Shown here: piece after piece, positions 21,291 to 29,574 of the stretch
Layout of the letters: each line of letters begins with the position of its first letter
Numbering within the stretch: position 1 is the first letter of the stretch
DNA from: Curtobacterium sp. MCBD17_032
GTDB taxonomy: Bacteria; Actinomycetota; Actinomycetes; Actinomycetales; Microbacteriaceae
NCBI RefSeq assembly: GCF_003234855.1
Contig: NZ_QKTO01000001.1
Span: 186,001 to 250,000 of the forward strand
Reading direction: 5' to 3'
Length of the DNA stretch: 64,000 nucleotides
The notes under the pieces: generated by a model
What the model saw: the letters and a program-made list of their open reading frames with translations, nothing else
What the model was told of the DNA's origin: nothing
The model's database searches: none
Position numbers and translations under genes: made by a program

Positions 21291-22811
21291 CTAGAGGGAC
21301 CCGCTGGGACGAGCCACGTACGGCAGCAGCTGACTCGGGGTCCAGACGGCCCGCTCGACCACCCCGACGCCGGGGCGCGCGGCCTCGACCATGCGGCCGT
21401 TGCCCGTGTAGATCGAGTCGTGGTACCCACCGGACGCGGCGCCGTTGTTCGAGTAGAAGAGGATGTCGCCCGGCTGGCGCTGCGACAGCGGCACGAGTCG
21501 GCCGATCGAGGCGAAGTGGTTGTACTGCCACACCACGTTGTGCCCGCCGGTCGCGATGCCCTGCGAGTTGTACGCCATCATCACGAGGCCCGAGCAGTCC
21601 CACGTGTCCGGTCCGGCGTGGCCGATGACGTATGCATCGCCGAGCTGCGCGCGCGCGTAGGCGATCGCACCGGCCGCCTTCGACGGGCTGCTGACGACGG
21701 GCTTCGGCGCCGGGGCCGGCTTGGGCGCGGCGGGAGCCGGGGCCGGCTTCGGCGCGGCGGGCTTCGGCGCTGCCGGCTGCGGGGCGGGTGCTGCCGGTCG
21801 GGGTGCTGCCGGCTTCGGGGCGGACGGCTGCGCGGCCGCCGGCTTCTGAGCGGCCGGCTTCGACGCCGACGGCTTCGACGCTGAGGGCTTCGACGCGGAC
21901 GGCTTGGACGCGGAGGGCTTGGACGCGGACGGCTTGCCGGCCGACGGTACGGCGCTCGTCCCGCCGTCGTCGTCGTCGTCCGCGGTGGGGCGTCCTGCTC
22001 CCGAGCCGGTCGGACGGGCGGCATCGCGTGACGCCTGGGCGGCGAGCTGGATCTCGGCCTCCTCGGCCTGCTTCGCCGACCAGTAGGCCTGCTCGGTCGC
22101 GACCGTCGTGCCCTTGAGGAACGCGAGCTGCTCGAGCACCTCGTCCTGCTCCTCCTGACCGGCCTGGAGGTCTGCCTGCGCGGCGGCGGCGACGTCGTTC
22201 GCGGTGTCGAGGGCGTCCTTCGTGGCGGCGGTCGCGTCTGCGAGGGCGGCCGTCGCCTGCCGCTGCTGCGCGGCGAGCGACTCGACCGTCCGCTGGTCGG
22301 CCTGCGCCCGCTCGAGCACCGTCGCCGACCGCTCGGACAGGTGCGACATCGTGCCGACCTGGTACAGCAGGTCCGACGCGTCGTGCGCGTCCACGAGCAT
22401 CGAGGTGGACAGGTCGCCGCCGCCGGAGCGGGACAGCTCCACGACGAGCGCGGCGACCTGACCGGCCGACTCGTCGGCGGCGGCCCGGGCACGTTCCGAC
22501 TGGCCGGTGAGGCCGTCGAGGGTGTCCTTCGCCTCCTGCTGCTCGGACGCGGCGAGGGCGTACGTCTGCCCGGCCTGCTGCACCGTCGCGCCGGTGCGGT
22601 CGACCGTGGCCTGCAGCGACGACAGGCGGTCGGTCAGCTCGTCGACCGTCCGCTGCGACGCGGCCTGGTCGTCCTTGGCCGCCTGCACGTCCTCCCACGA
22701 CGGAGCGGAGGGTGCGGCCTGGGCCGGGACGGCGACCGCGAGGGACAGCCCGAGGCTGAGCATCGAGACGGTGGCGATCCCGCAGACCAGGGAACGTGCA
22801 GGCTTCTTCAT
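21291..22811 (-). CDS. Secreted NlpC/P60 peptidoglycan endopeptidase with coiled coil
   Basis: The 506-residue protein has a Sec signal peptide (basic KKPAR, hydrophobic core, AQA cleavage site near residue 32). A long Gln/Ala/Glu-rich coiled coil runs from ~35 to ~265. A Pro/Lys/Ala/Ser low-complexity linker with a tandem KPSAS repeat follows (~290-375), then a C-terminal NlpC/P60 domain. The catalytic Cys is in DTWDCSGL (Cys406) and the His in GGYHDSI (His464). RipA-like enzymes cut peptide stems during cell separation, and the coiled coil may hold it autoinhibited or bind an FtsEX-type activator. It is 30 nt downstream of the M23 gene, apparently one operon. Confidence 0.9.
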   Translation of the reverse strand: MKKPARSLVCGIATVSMLSLGLSLAVAVPAQAAPSAPSWEDVQAAKDDQAASQRTVDELTDRLSSLQATVDRTGATVQQAGQTYALAASEQQEAKDTLDGLTGQSERARAAADESAGQVAALVVELSRSGGGDLSTSMLVDAHDASDLLYQVGTMSHLSERSATVLERAQADQRTVESLAAQQRQATAALADATAATKDALDTANDVAAAAQADLQAGQEEQDEVLEQLAFLKGTTVATEQAYWSAKQAEEAEIQLAAQASRDAARPTGSGAGRPTADDDDDGGTSAVPSAGKPSASKPSASKPSASKPSASKPSASKPAAQKPAAAQPSAPKPAAPRPAAPAPQPAAPKPAAPKPAPAPAAPKPAPAPKPVVSSPSKAAGAIAYARAQLGDAYVIGHAGPDTWDCSGLVMMAYNSQGIATGGHNVVWQYNHFASIGRLVPLSQRQPGDILFYSNNGAASGGYHDSIYTGNGRMVEAARPGVGVVERAVWTPSQLLPYVARPSGSL

Positions 22812-22841
22812 GGGGTCAGTGCCTCCTGGCAGTGCTCGTGC

Positions 22842-24143
22842 TCATACCGAGATCCCCCGCGCTGCCATGAAGGGGACGGGGTCGACGGCGGCGCCGTTCA
22901 CCCGGGTCTCGAAGTGCAGGTGGCAGCCGGTCGACCAGCCGGTCGAGCCGACCTGGGCGATCTGCTGTCCGGCGGTCACGTGCTGCCCCGACGAGACCAT
23001 GATCCCGCCGTCGACGATGTGCCCGTAGGCCGTCGAGATGCCGCCGCCGTTGTCGAGGACGACCTCGTTGCCGTACCCACCGCCGTTCCCGGCGAAGGTC
23101 ACCGTGCCGGAGGTCGCGGCGTAGATCGGCGAGTAGCAGGCCGGCGCGAGGTCGACGCCCGCGTGCAGCGTGTAGACGTGCGTGTACGGGTCGACGCGGA
23201 GGCCGTACGGGCTCGACTGGTAGCCGGCCGCGGGGCGGACCCACCCGGACGAGGCCGCGGGCACGTTCCCGGTCGCGGGTGCCGGGACACCGGGGGTCGC
23301 GGCCGGCGGCAGGGCCCGTGCCGCTGCAGCGGCGGCTGCTGCCCGGGCGGCCGCGATCCGGGCCTGCCGCGCCTTCTCGGCGCGCACGCCCTTCTCGTAC
23401 TCGGCCTGCGTCGTCTCGGTCTTCGACGTCAGGGCCGCGAGCTGGGCCTCCAGACGGTCCTGGTTCGCCTGCTGGGCGGCGACCGCGGACTGCGCCTCGT
23501 CAGCCGCGTCCTGCGCGGCACGCATCTTCGCCTGGGCCCGCTCGGCGAGCTCGCCGAGCGCGTCCTCGGCGACCGCTGCCTTGTCGGCCAGCGCCTGGGC
23601 GGTGCCGCGGTCCTGACTCGCCTCGGAGTAGATGCCGTCGGCCTGCTCGGTGAGCTTCGACATGGCACCGAGTTCGTAGAGCAGGTCACCGGAGGCCGAG
23701 GGCTTGGTGAGGAGGTCCGTCGTGACGTCCTCGGCGTTCGAGCGGCCGAGCTGCGCGGCGAGCTGACCCGCCTGTGCCTCGGACGCGGCGGCGGTCTTGT
23801 CGGCCTCGTCCGCCTGCTCCTGGAGCTTCCGCTGCTCGAGGGCCTTGCGGTCGTACTCGGTCTGCGCGTCCTGGTAGGCGGTACCCGCGGCAGCGGCGGC
23901 CTTCTCCTTGGCCGCGGACGCGGACTCGAGGTCGGCGATGAGGCCCTTGATCTCCGAGACCTTGTCGGACTGTGCGGCCTGCGACTGCTTGGCGGCCTGC
24001 ACGTCGGCCCAGCTCGGGTAGCTCGCAGCCGACGCGGCGCCGCTCGGCACGAGTGCGACGAGGGCGCCGGCCGCGAGGACGACGGACACCCCGGCGGCGA
24101 CGAAGCGGCGGCGGGGGTGAGCGGGCGTTGAGGATGTCGTCAT
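22842..24143 (-). CDS. Secreted M23-family peptidase with coiled coil
   Basis: The 433-residue protein has a signal peptide (RRRFVAAGVSVVLAAGALVALV, processed after SAASA near residue 40). A coiled coil extends to ~residue 280 and aligns in plan with that of the NlpC/P60 neighbour, both opening with SWxDVQAAK. An Ala/Pro-rich linker leads to a LytM/M23 domain with zinc-ligand motifs HAGVD and HLHFE. M23 enzymes cleave peptidoglycan cross-bridges or activate amidases, as EnvC does. The related coiled-coil halves of the two genes suggest duplication with exchange of the catalytic domain. The start is the ATG just before the basic signal region; its ribosome-binding site is weak. Confidence 0.88.
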   Translation of the reverse strand: MTTSSTPAHPRRRFVAAGVSVVLAAGALVALVPSGAASAASYPSWADVQAAKQSQAAQSDKVSEIKGLIADLESASAAKEKAAAAAGTAYQDAQTEYDRKALEQRKLQEQADEADKTAAASEAQAGQLAAQLGRSNAEDVTTDLLTKPSASGDLLYELGAMSKLTEQADGIYSEASQDRGTAQALADKAAVAEDALGELAERAQAKMRAAQDAADEAQSAVAAQQANQDRLEAQLAALTSKTETTQAEYEKGVRAEKARQARIAAARAAAAAAAARALPPAATPGVPAPATGNVPAASSGWVRPAAGYQSSPYGLRVDPYTHVYTLHAGVDLAPACYSPIYAATSGTVTFAGNGGGYGNEVVLDNGGGISTAYGHIVDGGIMVSSGQHVTAGQQIAQVGSTGWSTGCHLHFETRVNGAAVDPVPFMAARGISV

Positions 24144-24457
24144 TGTCTCGATTTCGTAACAGTGCGGAGCGGCGCGCGTCCCACTGTCAACAACCGCAAC
24201 AGTAACAACACGACCGAGCCCGGGAACACCCCCGTGGAGGGGTAGCGGCCGCCGTCGATGCTTCCACCGGTGTGGGCGTGACCGTGGGACTCCGCTCGGC
24301 TCACTTGCTGAAGGTCCGTGGAGGTCCAGCCCCCGGTGCCACTCCGGTGCCACCGGGGACCCGCGACACGCCGAAGGACGACGTCGGACGGGCTCGATTT
24401 GGCAAGAGGGCCGACCGTCCGTATGCTTGTCCATCGGTAGCGCGATGCACTGCTTGC
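24144..24457. promoter_or_regulatory. Upstream region of the M23 gene with GTAACA-type repeats
   Basis: Between the M23 gene and the tRNA cluster the first 70 bases hold several AACA-type boxes: GTAACA at 24156-24161 and 24202-24207, GCAACA at 24196-24201 and GTCAACA at 24186-24192. MtrA sites at actinobacterial cell-wall hydrolase genes look like this. An inverted pair ACAGTG/CACTGT also occurs. I looked for a c-di-AMP (ydaO) riboswitch, common before such genes, and did not find its conserved blocks. The remaining ~230 bases show nothing recognisable. Confidence 0.35.
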
Positions 24458-24530
24458 GGCCCCATCGTTTAGTGGCCTAGGACACCGCCCTTTCACGGCG
24501 GCAGCACGGGTTCGAATCCCGTTGGGGTCA
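24458..24530 (+). tRNA. tRNA-Glu (anticodon TTC)
   Basis: The cloverleaf folds with acceptor GGCCCCA/TGGGGTC and discriminator A. The anticodon stem CCGCC/GGCGG holds loop CTTTCAC (TTC at 24492-24494), and the T-arm ACGGG-TTCGAAT-CCCGT is complete. No CCA is encoded. Confidence 0.97.
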
Positions 24531-24593
24531 CTCCTCATCGGGGGACAGCAAGCAGAACAGAACGAAACCGAAGCAACAACAGCAATTCCACAT

Positions 24594-24670
24594 GGCCCTG
24601 TAGCGCAGTTGGTTAGCGTGCCGCCCTGTCACGGCGGAGGTCGCGGGTTCAAGTCCCGTCAGGGTCGCCA
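24594..24670 (+). tRNA. tRNA-Asp (anticodon GTC)
   Basis: Acceptor GGCCCTG/CAGGGTC, discriminator G and an encoded CCA. The anticodon stem CCGCC/GGCGG holds loop CTGTCAC, giving GTC, and the T-arm with TTCAAGT is standard. Confidence 0.97.
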
Positions 24671-24671
24671 C

Positions 24672-24744
24672 GGCTGGGTAGCTCAGTTGGTAGAGCGTTC
24701 GACTGAAAATCGAAAGGTCCGCGGATCGACGCCGCGTCCAGCCA
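24672..24744 (+). tRNA. tRNA-Phe (anticodon GAA)
   Basis: Acceptor GGCTGGG/TCCAGCC, discriminator A, and D-arm GCTCAGTTGGTAGAGC. The anticodon loop CTGAAAA gives GAA. The T-loop begins ATCGA instead of TTCGA, a minor departure from the usual T54. It begins two bases after the tRNA-Asp CCA, so the two are co-transcribed. Confidence 0.95.
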
Positions 24745-24749
24745 CGGTG

Positions 24750-24781
24750 AAGAGCCCCTCACGAGAGTGAGGGGCTCTTTT
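24750..24781 (+). terminator. Intrinsic terminator of the tRNA cluster
   Basis: A 13-bp stem (AAGAGCCCCTCAC) with a GAGA loop is followed by TTTT, starting 5 nt after tRNA-Phe. Confidence 0.9.
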
Positions 24782-24790
24782 GCGTTGGTG

Positions 24791-24826
24791 CCGGTGTCGT
24801 GCCCCGGCCCGGTGTCGTGCCCCGGC
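24791..24826. repeat. Tandem repeat, two exact 18-bp copies
   Basis: CCGGTGTCGTGCCCCGGC occurs twice head to tail, followed by a degenerate third start (CCGGCGCCGTGG). Non-coding. Confidence 0.8.
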
Positions 24827-24878
24827 CCGGCGCCGTGGTCGGCCCGGCGCAGCCCCGCCCCGGTGCCGTTCGGCGCCG

Positions 24879-24936
24879 CACAACAGGAAGCGGCTCGAAC
24901 TCCGGGGTCCCGCGGTTCGAGCCGCTTCCTGTCGTG
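24879..24936. repeat. Long palindrome, copy 1 of a two-copy family
   Basis: The 22-nt arms (sharing AACAGGAAGCGGCTCGAAC) pair with one mismatch around a 14-nt loop. The same arm sequence with small changes forms the palindrome at 27321-27378. Both lie between convergent transcription units, so they may be dispersed repeat-derived terminators or REP-like elements. Confidence 0.75.
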
Positions 24937-24941
24937 TGAAG

Positions 24942-24967
24942 CCGGCCGGGAGGCTCCTCCCGGCCGG
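24942..24967 (-). terminator. Terminator of the aldo/keto reductase gene
   Basis: A 12-bp perfect stem CCGGCCGGGAGG with a CT loop lies 10 nt downstream of the stop codon on the minus strand. Confidence 0.75.
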
Positions 24968-24977
24968 GTAGCGCGGC

Positions 24978-25988
24978 TTACGCCTCGCGGGTCTTCGGGC
25001 TGCTGTCGTTCGTCTTCGCCGGGTCGCGCTCGACGACCGACCCGAGGGCGTCGTCGATGCGGGACATCAGCTCGGCCGGGATCTGCACCCCGGCAGCGCC
25101 GGCGTTGTCGTGCACCTGCTCCGGTCGCGAGGCGCCGATGATCGCCGACGCCACGTTCTCGTTCTGCAGGACCCACGCGACCGCGAGCTGCGCCATCGAC
25201 AGGCTGAGCTCGTCCGCGACCGGCTTGAGCTCCTGCACGGCGGTGAGCACCTCGTCGTTCATGAAGCGCTCGATCATCTTCGCGCCGCCCTTGTCATCGG
25301 TCGCGCGCGAGCCCTCGGGCAGCGGCTGACCCGGCTGGTACTTCCCCGTCAGGACGCCCTGGGCGATCGGGGACCAGACGATCTGCGAGATGCCGAGCTC
25401 CTTCGAGGTGGGGACGACCTCCTCCTCGATGACCCGCCAGAGCGCGGAGTACTGCGGCTGGTTCGAGATGAGCTGGAACCCGAGGTCCTTCGCCAGTGCG
25501 GCGCCGGCACGGAGCTGGTCGGCCGTCCACTCGGAGACGCCGACGTACAGGACCTTGCCCTGGCGGACGATGTCGGCGAACGCCTGCATCGTCTCCTCGA
25601 GCGGGGTCTCGTGGTCGTAGCGGTGCGCCTGGTACAGGTCGACGTAGTCGGTCTGCAGCCGCTGGAGCGAGCCGTCGATCGACTCGAGGATGTGCTTCCG
25701 GCTCAGTCCCGTGTCGTTGTGGCCTTTCGGACCGGTCGGGCCGAACACCTTCGTGGCGATCTCGAGCGACTGGCGGCGCTCCCCCTTCAGCGCCTCGCCG
25801 AGGACCGTCTCGGCGCCGGTGTTCGCGTAGACGTCGGCGGTGTCGAACGTCGAGATGCCGACCTCGAGGGCGGCCTTGACGCAGGCGATCGCCGCGTCGT
25901 TCTCGACCTGGGAGGCGTGGGTGAGCCAGTTGCCGTACGTGATCTCGGAGACCTTGAGGCCCGAGTTGCCGAGGTAGCGGTACTCCAT
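24978..25988 (-). CDS. Aldo/keto reductase (Kv-beta-like / YghZ type)
   Basis: This 336-residue (beta/alpha)8 NADPH-dependent reductase has catalytic Asp in FDTADVY together with Tyr of the same motif, Lys in IATKVFGP, and His in YQAHRYD. LYVGVSEW and the C-terminal NADP-binding SAIIGASRPEQV match the AKR6/YghZ-like group. The likely role is reduction of sugar aldehydes or methylglyoxal-like carbonyls in the cytoplasm; substrate unknown. It is divergent from the epimerase gene with ~120 nt between. Confidence 0.88.
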   Translation of the reverse strand: MEYRYLGNSGLKVSEITYGNWLTHASQVENDAAIACVKAALEVGISTFDTADVYANTGAETVLGEALKGERRQSLEIATKVFGPTGPKGHNDTGLSRKHILESIDGSLQRLQTDYVDLYQAHRYDHETPLEETMQAFADIVRQGKVLYVGVSEWTADQLRAGAALAKDLGFQLISNQPQYSALWRVIEEEVVPTSKELGISQIVWSPIAQGVLTGKYQPGQPLPEGSRATDDKGGAKMIERFMNDEVLTAVQELKPVADELSLSMAQLAVAWVLQNENVASAIIGASRPEQVHDNAGAAGVQIPAELMSRIDDALGSVVERDPAKTNDSSPKTREA

Positions 25989-26111
25989 GTGCTGTCACTC
26001 CTGTCGTGGCCGCGTCGGTGCGGCACCGCCCGTGACGGTACGCGGCGTCGACGGTGCAGGATCGCAAGGGACGCGGTGCGCGGATGCACCGCCGGGAGCA
26101 AGGGAGCATCC

Positions 26112-27113
26112 ATGACCGGACCGAGCGTGCTGTTCATCGGCGGGAGCGGCGTCATCAGCGCCGCCTGTGTCCGCGAGGCGGTGGACCAGGGCTTCGACGT
26201 CAGCGTGCTGAACCGGGGCACGACGGAGAAGCGGGCGCTCCCGGACGCGGTGACGCGCCTCCAGGCCGACGTGTCGGACCGTGCGGCCGTCGCGGCGGCA
26301 CTGGGTGACCGCACCTTCGACGTGGTGGCGGACTTCGTGGCGTTCACGCCCGACCAGGTGCAGGCCGACATCGACCTGTTCGCCGGGAAGACCCGGCAGT
26401 ACGTCTTCATCAGCTCGGCCTCGGCGTACCAGACCCCGCCGACGCACCTCCCGGTGACGGAGTCGACGCCGCTGAAGAACCCGTACTGGCAGTACTCGCG
26501 GGACAAGATCGCCTGCGAGGACCTGCTCGTCGCCGCCTACCGGCAGGACGACTTCCCGATGACGATCATCCGGCCGTCACACACCTACGACGAGACGCTG
26601 CTGCCGTTCGACGGCGGGTGGACCGTGGTCGACCGGATGCGACGGGGCAAGCCGGTCGTCGTGCCGGGTGACGGGACCTCGCTGTGGACGCTCACGCACG
26701 TGCGGGACTTCGCGGTCGCGTTCGTCGGCGTGCTCGACCGGGCCGAGGCGATCGGCGAGGCCTTCCACATCACCGGCCAGGAGTCGCCGACGTGGGACCG
26801 CATCCACCAGGAGGTCGCGGCCGCCGCGGGAGCGCCCGAGCCGACGATCGTGCACGTCCCCTCGGACGCGATCATGGCCGCCGACGCCGAGTGGGGCGCG
26901 GGCGTCGTGGGCGACAAGGCGAACAGCATGGTCTTCGACAACAGCAAGGTGCGGACGCTCGTGCCCGGGTGGGCCGCGCGGACGACGTTCCGGGAGGGCG
27001 CCCGCGAGCTGGTGGCCTGGTACGACGCCCACCCGGAGGCGCAGGTCGTCGACGAGGAGAAGGACGCGCTCATGGACCGGCTGGCCGAGGCGTACGCGCC
27101 GGGGCGCGCCTGA
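26112..27113 (+). CDS. NAD-dependent epimerase/dehydratase family protein
   Basis: The 333-residue extended SDR opens with VLFIGGSGVISAACV, a modified GxxGxxG cofactor loop (the third glycine is shifted). It has VLNRGTT, FISSASAY, and an active-site Tyr/Lys in YWQYSRDKIACED. The C-terminal region follows the NAD(P)-binding isomerase pattern of plant and bacterial mRNA-binding-like or UDP-sugar epimerases. Substrate cannot be named. AAGGGAGC sits about 7 nt upstream of the ATG. It is transcribed away from the aldo/keto reductase gene. Confidence 0.82.
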   Translation: MTGPSVLFIGGSGVISAACVREAVDQGFDVSVLNRGTTEKRALPDAVTRLQADVSDRAAVAAALGDRTFDVVADFVAFTPDQVQADIDLFAGKTRQYVFISSASAYQTPPTHLPVTESTPLKNPYWQYSRDKIACEDLLVAAYRQDDFPMTIIRPSHTYDETLLPFDGGWTVVDRMRRGKPVVVPGDGTSLWTLTHVRDFAVAFVGVLDRAEAIGEAFHITGQESPTWDRIHQEVAAAAGAPEPTIVHVPSDAIMAADAEWGAGVVGDKANSMVFDNSKVRTLVPGWAARTTFREGARELVAWYDAHPEAQVVDEEKDALMDRLAEAYAPGRA

Positions 27114-27445
27114 CGCGACCGTGAGCCGGCCGGGAGGCGCGGGGCGGGCGGGCGGCGCGCCTCCCGTCGGCGGGGTGCCGGGCGCGGTGCGGCCGGCGCC
27201 GGCGCGGCAGGCGGGGTGCCGCCGGACGCGACGGTGCCGGCCGGGCACGACGCGGCGCCGCCGGGCACGACGCGGCGCCGCCGGGCACGGCACCGACCGG
27301 CACGGTGCCGACCGGCGCGGCCCAACAGCAACCGGCTCGCACCACGGACGTCCGTGGTTCGAGCCGGTTCCTGTTGTGCTTGTCCGGTCTGCGCCGGGCC
27401 CGGCGCGGTGCCGCTAGGCGCGGGCGCAGGCGCCGCGCCCGCCGC
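27114..27445. repeat. GC-rich intergenic region with 20-bp tandem repeats
   Basis: No gene is supported here. CCGGGCACGACGCGGCGCCG occurs at 27241-27260 and 27261-27280 with a partial third copy to ~27290. CACGGTGCCGACCGGC-like pieces follow, then the long palindrome described separately. The stretch separates two convergent genes. Confidence 0.7.
27321..27378. repeat. Long palindrome, copy 2 of a two-copy family
   Basis: The 29-nt arms match at 26 positions around a central perfect palindrome ACCACGGACGTCCGTGGT. The outer arm CAACAG.AACCGGCTCG is shared with the element at 24879-24936. It lies between the convergent epimerase and rocD genes. Confidence 0.75.
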
Positions 27446-28681
27446 TCAGACGCCGCGCGAGGCGCGAGCGCGGAGCGCGGCGCCGAGGGCCTGCATCGCG
27501 GTGCCGATCTCCTCGTCGGTGACGACGAGCGGCGGGGCGAAGCGGATCGTCGACCCGTGCGTGTCCTTCACGAGCACCCCGCGGGCCGCGAGGTCCTTCG
27601 CGACGTCCTTGCCGGTGCCGAGCGCGGGTTCGATGTCGATCCCGGCCCACAGTCCGGCGACCCGGTGTGCGACGACGCCCTCGTCCATGAGCTCGTCGAG
27701 GTAGCCGCGGAGCACCGGTTCGCCGTCGAGCGCCCGCTGCTGGAAGGTGCCCTCGGCGAGCATCGCGACGACCTCGGACCCGACGGCCGCGGCGAGCGGG
27801 TTGCCCCCGAACGTCGAGCCGTGCTCCCCGGGGCGCAGGACCCCGAGCACGTCCGCGCGCCCGACCACGGCGGACACCGGGACGATCCCGCCGCCGAGCG
27901 CCTTGCCGAGCGTGATGAGGTCCGGCGTGACGCCGACCCGCTGCACGGCGAGGGTGTGACCGGTGCGGCCGAGCCCGGACTGGATCTCGTCGGCGATGAA
28001 CAGCGCGCCGAACGCATCGCAGACCTCGCGGACCGCCGGCAGGTAGTCGGCCGGCGGGATGACCACGCCCCCCTCGCCCTGGATCGGCTCGAGCAGCACG
28101 GCCACGACGGTGTCGTCCATCGCCGCCCGGAGTGCGTCCGCGTCGCCGTACGGAACGGTGCGGAACCCCGGCGTGTACGGGCCGAAGTCCTCTCGCGCGG
28201 ACGGGTCGTCGGAGAACGAGATGATCGTCGTGGTCCGGCCGTGGAAGTTGCCGCTCGCGACGATGATCGTCGCCCGGCCCTGCGGGACGCCCTTGACGCG
28301 GTGACCCCAGGCGCGGGCGACCTTGATCGCGGACTCCACGGCCTCGGCGCCCGTGTTCATCGGCAGCATCATCTCGGTGCCGGTGAGCGCGGTCAGCGCC
28401 TCGGCGAACGGCCCGAGCCGGTCGTTGACGAACGCGCGGCTCGTCAGGGTCACGCGGTCGAGCTGGTCGCGTGCGGCGGTGACCAGGCGCGGGTTGCCGT
28501 GCCCGAAGTTCACCGCCGAGTACGCCGCGAGCCCGTCGAGGTACGTGCGGCCGTCGACGTCGGTGACCGTCGCGCCGTGTCCGGACGCGATGACGACCGG
28601 CAGCGGGCTGTAGTTGTGGGCGAGGGCCCGGTCCTCCACGGCGAGCGCGGCGGCCGTGTTCGCCCCGGTCGCGCCGGGCAT
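27446..28681 (-). CDS. rocD: Ornithine aminotransferase
   Basis: This 411-residue class III PLP aminotransferase has the PLP-lysine motif DLITLGKALGGGIVPVSAV (Lys in GKALGGG) and the upstream FIADEIQSGLGRTG with PLP-contacting Asp. NTGAEAVESAIKVAR completes the cofactor site. The closest match by pattern is ornithine--oxo-acid transaminase, which makes glutamate-5-semialdehyde from ornithine. Its start overlaps the stop of the upstream guanidino-hydrolase gene (ATGA). Together the pair would convert arginine-type guanidino compounds to glutamate. Confidence 0.92.
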   Translation of the reverse strand: MPGATGANTAAALAVEDRALAHNYSPLPVVIASGHGATVTDVDGRTYLDGLAAYSAVNFGHGNPRLVTAARDQLDRVTLTSRAFVNDRLGPFAEALTALTGTEMMLPMNTGAEAVESAIKVARAWGHRVKGVPQGRATIIVASGNFHGRTTTIISFSDDPSAREDFGPYTPGFRTVPYGDADALRAAMDDTVVAVLLEPIQGEGGVVIPPADYLPAVREVCDAFGALFIADEIQSGLGRTGHTLAVQRVGVTPDLITLGKALGGGIVPVSAVVGRADVLGVLRPGEHGSTFGGNPLAAAVGSEVVAMLAEGTFQQRALDGEPVLRGYLDELMDEGVVAHRVAGLWAGIDIEPALGTGKDVAKDLAARGVLVKDTHGSTIRFAPPLVVTDEEIGTAMQALGAALRARASRGV

Positions 28682-29574
28682 CAGGCGCCTCGTGCGACCG
28701 AGGTGCCGGTGCCGACCGGGTGCAGGTCGAGCGTGCAGCACTTCACGCCGCCGCCACCGAGGAGCAGCTCGGACAGGTCGACGCCGATCGGGTTGTAGCC
28801 CTTCTCGCGCAGCTGCGACGCGAACGTGGTGGCCCGGGAGGCGATCACGACGTTGTACCCGTCGGAGTACGAGTTGAGCCCGAGGATCGCGGCGTCCTCC
28901 TCGGTGGCGATGATCGCGTCCGGGAAGCGCTCGCGCAGGATCGCCAGCGACGGCTCGTCGAACGCGCTCTCGAGGTACGCGATGTTGCTCGTGCCGTCCG
29001 CCGCGGGCTCCGGGTCGAGCACGGCGATCGCGGTGTCCAGGTGGTAGAAGCTCGGGTTGACGAGCTTGAGGGTGACGACCTCGCGGCCGTACACCCGGGC
29101 GAGCTCCTCGTGGGAGGTGCTGTCCGAACGGAACCCCGTGCCGGCGTAGATCGTGTCGCCGATGAGGAGGAAGTCGCCCTCGCCCTCGTTCGTCTCCTCG
29201 GGCTCGGCGACGGTCAGGCCCGCCTGGCGGAACCAGTCCATGTACGCCGGGCCTTCGGGCTGGCGCTCCGGGTACTGGAACTTCGCGCCGTACGCGACGC
29301 CGTCGAGCACGAAGCCGCCGTTGGCCGCGTAGACCATGTCCGGCAGGCCCTCGACGGGCTCGATGTAGGAGATGTCGAAGCCGAGCTGCTCGTACACGTC
29401 GACCAGGGACTGCCACTGCTCGACGGCCTTCGAGGTGTCGGTCGGCTCCTCCGGGTGCATCCAGGGGTTGATCCGGTAGCTGACCGTGTAGTGGGTCGGC
29501 TTGCACATGAGGATGGTGCGCTTGGTGGCCGTCCGCTGCGGCGCGACGGTGGGCTGGGGTGCGGTGTTCGACAC
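28681..29574 (-). CDS. ddaH: Arginine-deiminase-superfamily guanidino hydrolase (DDAH-like)
   Basis: The 297-residue protein has the five-bladed propeller family motifs. These are LMCKPTHYTVSYRINPWM near the N-terminus, the acidic YAANGGFVLDG and EGEGDFLL, catalytic His in FYHLDTAI, and nucleophilic Cys near the C-terminus in GGGVKCCTLDLHP. Actinobacterial homologues are annotated as dimethylarginine dimethylaminohydrolase; arginine dihydrolase or another guanidine substrate is equally possible. The GTG start is supported by GGAGG 5 nt upstream. It forms an operon with rocD and is divergent from an Lrp-type regulator. Confidence 0.82.
   Translation of the reverse strand: MSNTAPQPTVAPQRTATKRTILMCKPTHYTVSYRINPWMHPEEPTDTSKAVEQWQSLVDVYEQLGFDISYIEPVEGLPDMVYAANGGFVLDGVAYGAKFQYPERQPEGPAYMDWFRQAGLTVAEPEETNEGEGDFLLIGDTIYAGTGFRSDSTSHEELARVYGREVVTLKLVNPSFYHLDTAIAVLDPEPAADGTSNIAYLESAFDEPSLAILRERFPDAIIATEEDAAILGLNSYSDGYNVVIASRATTFASQLREKGYNPIGVDLSELLLGGGGVKCCTLDLHPVGTGTSVARGA

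Noticed and set aside
24144-24457. c-di-AMP (ydaO) riboswitch upstream of the M23 peptidase gene
   Set aside because: Common at this position in actinobacteria, but I could not match the conserved internal blocks or terminal stems.
24458-24977. Genomic-island attachment site at the tRNA cluster
   Set aside because: No integrase, no duplicated tRNA 3' end downstream, and the tRNAs are followed by their own terminator.
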